Source: Chloroflexota bacterium (GTDB lineage: Bacteria > Chloroflexota > Dehalococcoidia > Lucifugimonadales > UBA3495). From it: DNA of 7,590 bases. The stretch's first letter is position 1. Each line of letters begins with the position of its first letter. The notes under the pieces were generated by a model. That model was not told where the DNA came from. It saw only the letters and a list, made by a program, of their open reading frames with translations, and made no database searches. Shown here one piece after another: positions 5,411 to 7,590 of this stretch. A program made the position numbers and the translations under genes. The DNA lies in contig JAPPJA010000359.1 of NCBI GenBank assembly GCA_028874675.1, forward strand, positions 1-7,590, in the 5' to 3' direction.

Positions 5411-5899
5411 GTGTCCTGGTTTCTCTTCATCATATTGGCAGTCTTCACGCTGGGCGGTGGCCTGGGCGTGGTGGTTACCCGCAACGTAGTCCACGCCGCC
5501 CTGTTCCTGCTGGTCTCGCTGGTTGCCGTTGCCGGGCTCTACCTGATTCTCTTTGCCGAATTCCTGGCGCTGGTGCAGGTCCTGATTTATGGCGGCGCCA
5601 TCATCATAGTGCTGATTTTCGCCATAATGCTGACCCGCACTGCCGAGTACCCCTATATCTCCGATAACAAGCAGTGGCCGCTGGCAGCCGTAGCCGCCGC
5701 CGCGGTGGGGGTGGTACTGGGCGCTGCCTTCCTGGACAACAATCATTCCCAGACAACCCCCAACAGTCCCGCCTTCGCGGACCTGGCGAATTCCCTCTTT
5801 ACCACCTGGGCGATTCCCTTTGAGGTGGCATCTCTGGTGTTGCTGGTAGCGTTGATTGGCGCGATCATCATCGCTCGGACCGGGGAGGATAGCCGGTAG
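5411..5899 (+). CDS. nuoJ: NADH-quinone oxidoreductase subunit J
   Basis: NuoJ (ND6 family) is a five-helix membrane subunit between NuoH/NuoA and NuoK; its third helix carries the pi-bulge that changes conformation in the catalytic cycle. The protein has 162 residues from GTG 5411. Helices are at roughly 2-22, 27-48, 50-75, 89-108 and 137-155. Signatures include 'RNVVHAALFLLVSL' (24-37; family form N-P-V-x-A) and 'FLALVQVLIYGGAIIIVLIF' (51-70), in which Tyr60 corresponds to the conserved helix 3 tyrosine (E. coli Tyr59). The conserved C-terminal motif appears as 'PFEVASLVLLVALIGAI' (136-152), whose Glu-x-Ala-Ser-x-x-Leu-Leu matches the family. The nuoK ATG begins two bases after its stop, so the pair is tightly coupled. 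Confidence 0.97.
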   Translation: MSWFLFIILAVFTLGGGLGVVVTRNVVHAALFLLVSLVAVAGLYLILFAEFLALVQVLIYGGAIIIVLIFAIMLTRTAEYPYISDNKQWPLAAVAAAAVGVVLGAAFLDNNHSQTTPNSPAFADLANSLFTTWAIPFEVASLVLLVALIGAIIIARTGEDSR

Positions 5900-5901
5900 T
5901 T

Positions 5902-6222
5902 ATGGTCCCGCTGGTAGCATTCCAGGTATTGAGCGCGGCGCTGTTCGCCATAGGAATCTATGGCGTAATGGCACGGCGCAGCGCGGTCTTGATTGTGATG
6001 TCCATTGAGTTGATGCTCAATGCCGTCAACATCAACCTGATTGCAGCCGCCTCCCACCTGGATGGGACTGGGCGCTGGGCCAACTTTGACGGACAGATTA
6101 TCGCCATTTTCATAATTACGGTGGCTGCCGCCGAGGTGGGCCTGGGAATGGCGATAATTTTGAGGATGTACCGGAATCGGTCCACCGTTAACGTGGACGA
6201 AATCAACTTGATGAAATGGTAA
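5902..6222 (+). CDS. nuoK: NADH-quinone oxidoreductase subunit K
   Basis: NuoK (ND4L family) is a three-helix membrane subunit whose two buried glutamates are part of the proton path. The ATG at 5902 follows the nuoJ stop by two bases; GGGGAGG at 5882-5888, inside nuoJ, is a somewhat distant Shine-Dalgarno. The 106-residue product has both key glutamates: Glu36 in 'MSIELMLNAVNIN' and Glu78 in 'AAAEVGLGMAI', equivalent to E. coli Glu36 and Glu72. Compared with E. coli NuoK (100 residues) there is a six-residue insertion in the loop between helices 2 and 3 (around 'HLDGTGRWANFDGQ', 52-65). The ending 'NVDEINLMKW' matches the family's N-x-D-x-x-x-x-x-(K/R)-(G/W) tail. Confidence 0.98.
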   Translation: MVPLVAFQVLSAALFAIGIYGVMARRSAVLIVMSIELMLNAVNINLIAAASHLDGTGRWANFDGQIIAIFIITVAAAEVGLGMAIILRMYRNRSTVNVDEINLMKW

Positions 6223-6266
6223 GGCCGTCCAATTTGACAATCCACGGAACGATTTCCCCCGATGTG

Positions 6267-6296
6267 ATGAACACGGGCCGGGAGGACCAATCCTGA
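6267..6296 (+). other. nuoK-nuoL gap with possible 9-codon leader ORF
   Basis: The 75 nt gap (6223-6297) includes an ATG at 6267 whose frame reads MNTGREDQS and stops at TGA 6294-6296, one base before the nuoL ATG. GGGAGGA (6280-6286) inside it is the likely nuoL Shine-Dalgarno, at 11 nt spacing. The peptide resembles nothing I know, and the arrangement may be chance. Confidence 0.22.
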
Positions 6297-6297
6297 T

Positions 6298-7590
6298 ATG
6301 GTTTGGGCCTGGCTGATTCCGGTCATCAGTTTCGCGGTTGTGCCCCTGATTATCCTCTTCGGGAAACGGCTCCCCGGAAAGGGTTCCCCGCTGGCTATCC
6401 TTGCCATACTGGCGGGATTCGCGATTTTCTGGGTGGTGTTTGCCGGCTTTCTCTCCGCCACCCCGGAAACTGAAGGGTGCCACACCGGCGTGGGTACCAA
6501 GGCCCTCACCTGCAATTTCCAGATTACCTGGTTTGAGGCTGGCATACCCGGGGCGGATACCAGTGGTTTCGATCGAATAGAAATCGCCTGGGGAATAACC
6601 ATCGACCCGTTGACGGTGTCCATGCTGGGGCTGGCCACCTTCGTGGCCCTGATGGTCCAGATTTACTCCCTCGGCTATATGCATGGCGACCCCCGAATTG
6701 ACTGGTACTATGCCTTCCATGCCCTGTTCATTGCCTCAATGCTCACCCTCGTCCTGGCCGACAACTTCCTACTGCTGTACGTGGCCTGGGAGCTGGTGGG
6801 CCTGTGTTCATACCTGCTGATCGGCTTCTGGCACGAACGCCCTGAGCCCAGGGAAGCCGCCAAGAAGGCCTTCATTGTCACGCGAATCGGAGATGTGGGA
6901 CTGCTGGTAGGCATTCTGCTCCTGTGGAGTCACGTTGGCAGTTTCAGCATGTCCGAGACCTTTGCGGCCGTGGCGGGTGGCGAGCTAAGCGACGGTGTAG
7001 TGACGATCTCCGCGTTGTTGCTCTTCCTGGGAGCCATGGGCAAGTCTGCCCAGTTCCCCTTTCACGTCTGGCTGCCCGATGCCATGGAAGGTCCGACGCC
7101 CGTAAGCGCGCTGATTCACGCCGCAACGATGGTGGCTGCCGGTGTTTACCTGGTGGCGCGGGCGTTTCCGATTTTCAGCGCTTCAGATACCGCCATGCTG
7201 GTGGTCGCCACAGTCGGCCTGATAACCGCACTGGGCGCCGCGACTATTGCGCTGGTGGCTACGGACCTCAAACGCATTCTGGCTTATTCCACTATCAGTC
7301 ACCTGGGACTGATGATGCTGTCCCTGGGGGCGGCCGGCTACACTGCCGCAATTTTCCACCTGCTGGCCCATGGGTTCGCCAAGGCCCTGCTGTTCCTGGG
7401 GGCAGGCAGCGTGATGCACAGCACGGAAGAGCTGGATGTCCGGAGGATGGGCGGGCTGCGCAAGGTTATGCCGGTTACCGCCATTCTCTTCTCCATTGGC
7501 GCTCTGTCGTTGGGCGGCATTCCCATACTTGCGGGTTTCTGGAGCAAGGACGAGATTCTCATTGCCGTGAATGATCACCTGAATCCGGTG
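6298..7590 (+). CDS. nuoL: NADH-quinone oxidoreductase subunit L (3' partial)
   Basis: NuoL (ND5 family) is the distal antiporter-like proton channel of complex I. The frame runs open from ATG 6298 to the window edge: 431 codons of a protein usually 600-700 long. The remaining C-terminal helices and the long lateral helix are not in the window. Channel residues are intact: Glu165 in 'YVAWELVGLCSYLLIGFW', Asp199 in 'RIGDVG', Lys249 in 'GKSAQFPFHVWLPDAMEGPT', His274 in 'ALIHAATMV', His354, His358 and Lys362 in 'FHLLAHGFAKALLFLGAG', and Lys417 in 'FWSKDEIL' (E. coli equivalents Glu144, Asp178, Lys229, Lys342 and Lys399 by my alignment). The loop between helices 1 and 2 (about 55-98) is long and polar and contains Cys61 and Cys72. 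GGGAGGA at 6280-6286 is the probable ribosome binding site. nuoM and nuoN would be expected downstream. Confidence 0.97.
   Translation, partial: MVWAWLIPVISFAVVPLIILFGKRLPGKGSPLAILAILAGFAIFWVVFAGFLSATPETEGCHTGVGTKALTCNFQITWFEAGIPGADTSGFDRIEIAWGITIDPLTVSMLGLATFVALMVQIYSLGYMHGDPRIDWYYAFHALFIASMLTLVLADNFLLLYVAWELVGLCSYLLIGFWHERPEPREAAKKAFIVTRIGDVGLLVGILLLWSHVGSFSMSETFAAVAGGELSDGVVTISALLLFLGAMGKSAQFPFHVWLPDAMEGPTPVSALIHAATMVAAGVYLVARAFPIFSASDTAMLVVATVGLITALGAATIALVATDLKRILAYSTISHLGLMMLSLGAAGYTAAIFHLLAHGFAKALLFLGAGSVMHSTEELDVRRMGGLRKVMPVTAILFSIGALSLGGIPILAGFWSKDEILIAVNDHLNPV

Noticed and set aside
6234..6239. Perfect TTGACA as a -35 box before nuoL
   Set aside because: No acceptable -10 sequence occurs 16-19 nt downstream; the region there is C-rich. 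Probably chance.
5743..6720. 325-codon minus-strand frame across nuoJ, nuoK and nuoL
   Set aside because: It spans three clear plus-strand genes and has low-complexity His/Gly/Asn-rich composition typical of antisense frames in GC-rich coding DNA.

Overview
The window is an internal piece of one respiratory complex I (NADH:quinone oxidoreductase) operon, read entirely on the + strand. Recognisable genes in order are nuoA (5' end cut by the window), nuoB, nuoC, two small HicB-like genes, nuoD, nuoH, nuoI, a small cysteine-rich gene, nuoJ, nuoK and nuoL (3' end cut by the window). nuoL has no stop codon before the right edge, but its frame is open for 431 codons and its sequence is unmistakable.

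Layout. The left block (1-1419) encodes NuoA, NuoB and NuoC with 11-13 nt overlaps. Positions 1424-1993 hold two short acidic proteins that align with each other without gaps over about 66 residues; both resemble the N-terminal domain of HicB-type proteins, and no HicA toxin gene is beside them. NuoD and NuoH follow, sharing one base, then NuoI. The stretch 4950-5410 is unusual for a tight operon: it has a strong inverted repeat, a 77-aa protein with two HPxxCxCxxC motifs, and a 129 nt gap with a hairpin over the probable nuoJ ribosome binding site. NuoJ, NuoK and NuoL complete the window.

How the genes work together. NuoB, C, D and I form the connecting module that carries electrons through the two NuoI [4Fe-4S] clusters and the NuoB N2 cluster to quinone at the NuoB/NuoD/NuoH interface. 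NuoA, H, J, K and L are membrane subunits of the proton-pumping arm. The NADH-oxidising genes nuoE, nuoF and nuoG are absent from their usual place between nuoD and nuoH. The cluster is therefore of the ABCD-HI-JKL(MN) type, in which the electron input is either encoded elsewhere or is a donor other than NADH.

Organism. Medium-to-high GC, frequent GTG starts, weak Shine-Dalgarno sequences, the nuoEFG-less order and the variant motifs (NuoH 'FDIYHAESEVVGG', NuoI 'CNFDAI') suggest an uncultured bacterium, perhaps Chloroflexota (Dehalococcoidia or SAR202-like). This is an inference from gene order and general resemblance, not a demonstrated placement. No mobile elements, CRISPR arrays, tRNA or rRNA genes were seen. 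There is no gene-free stretch longer than 129 nt.
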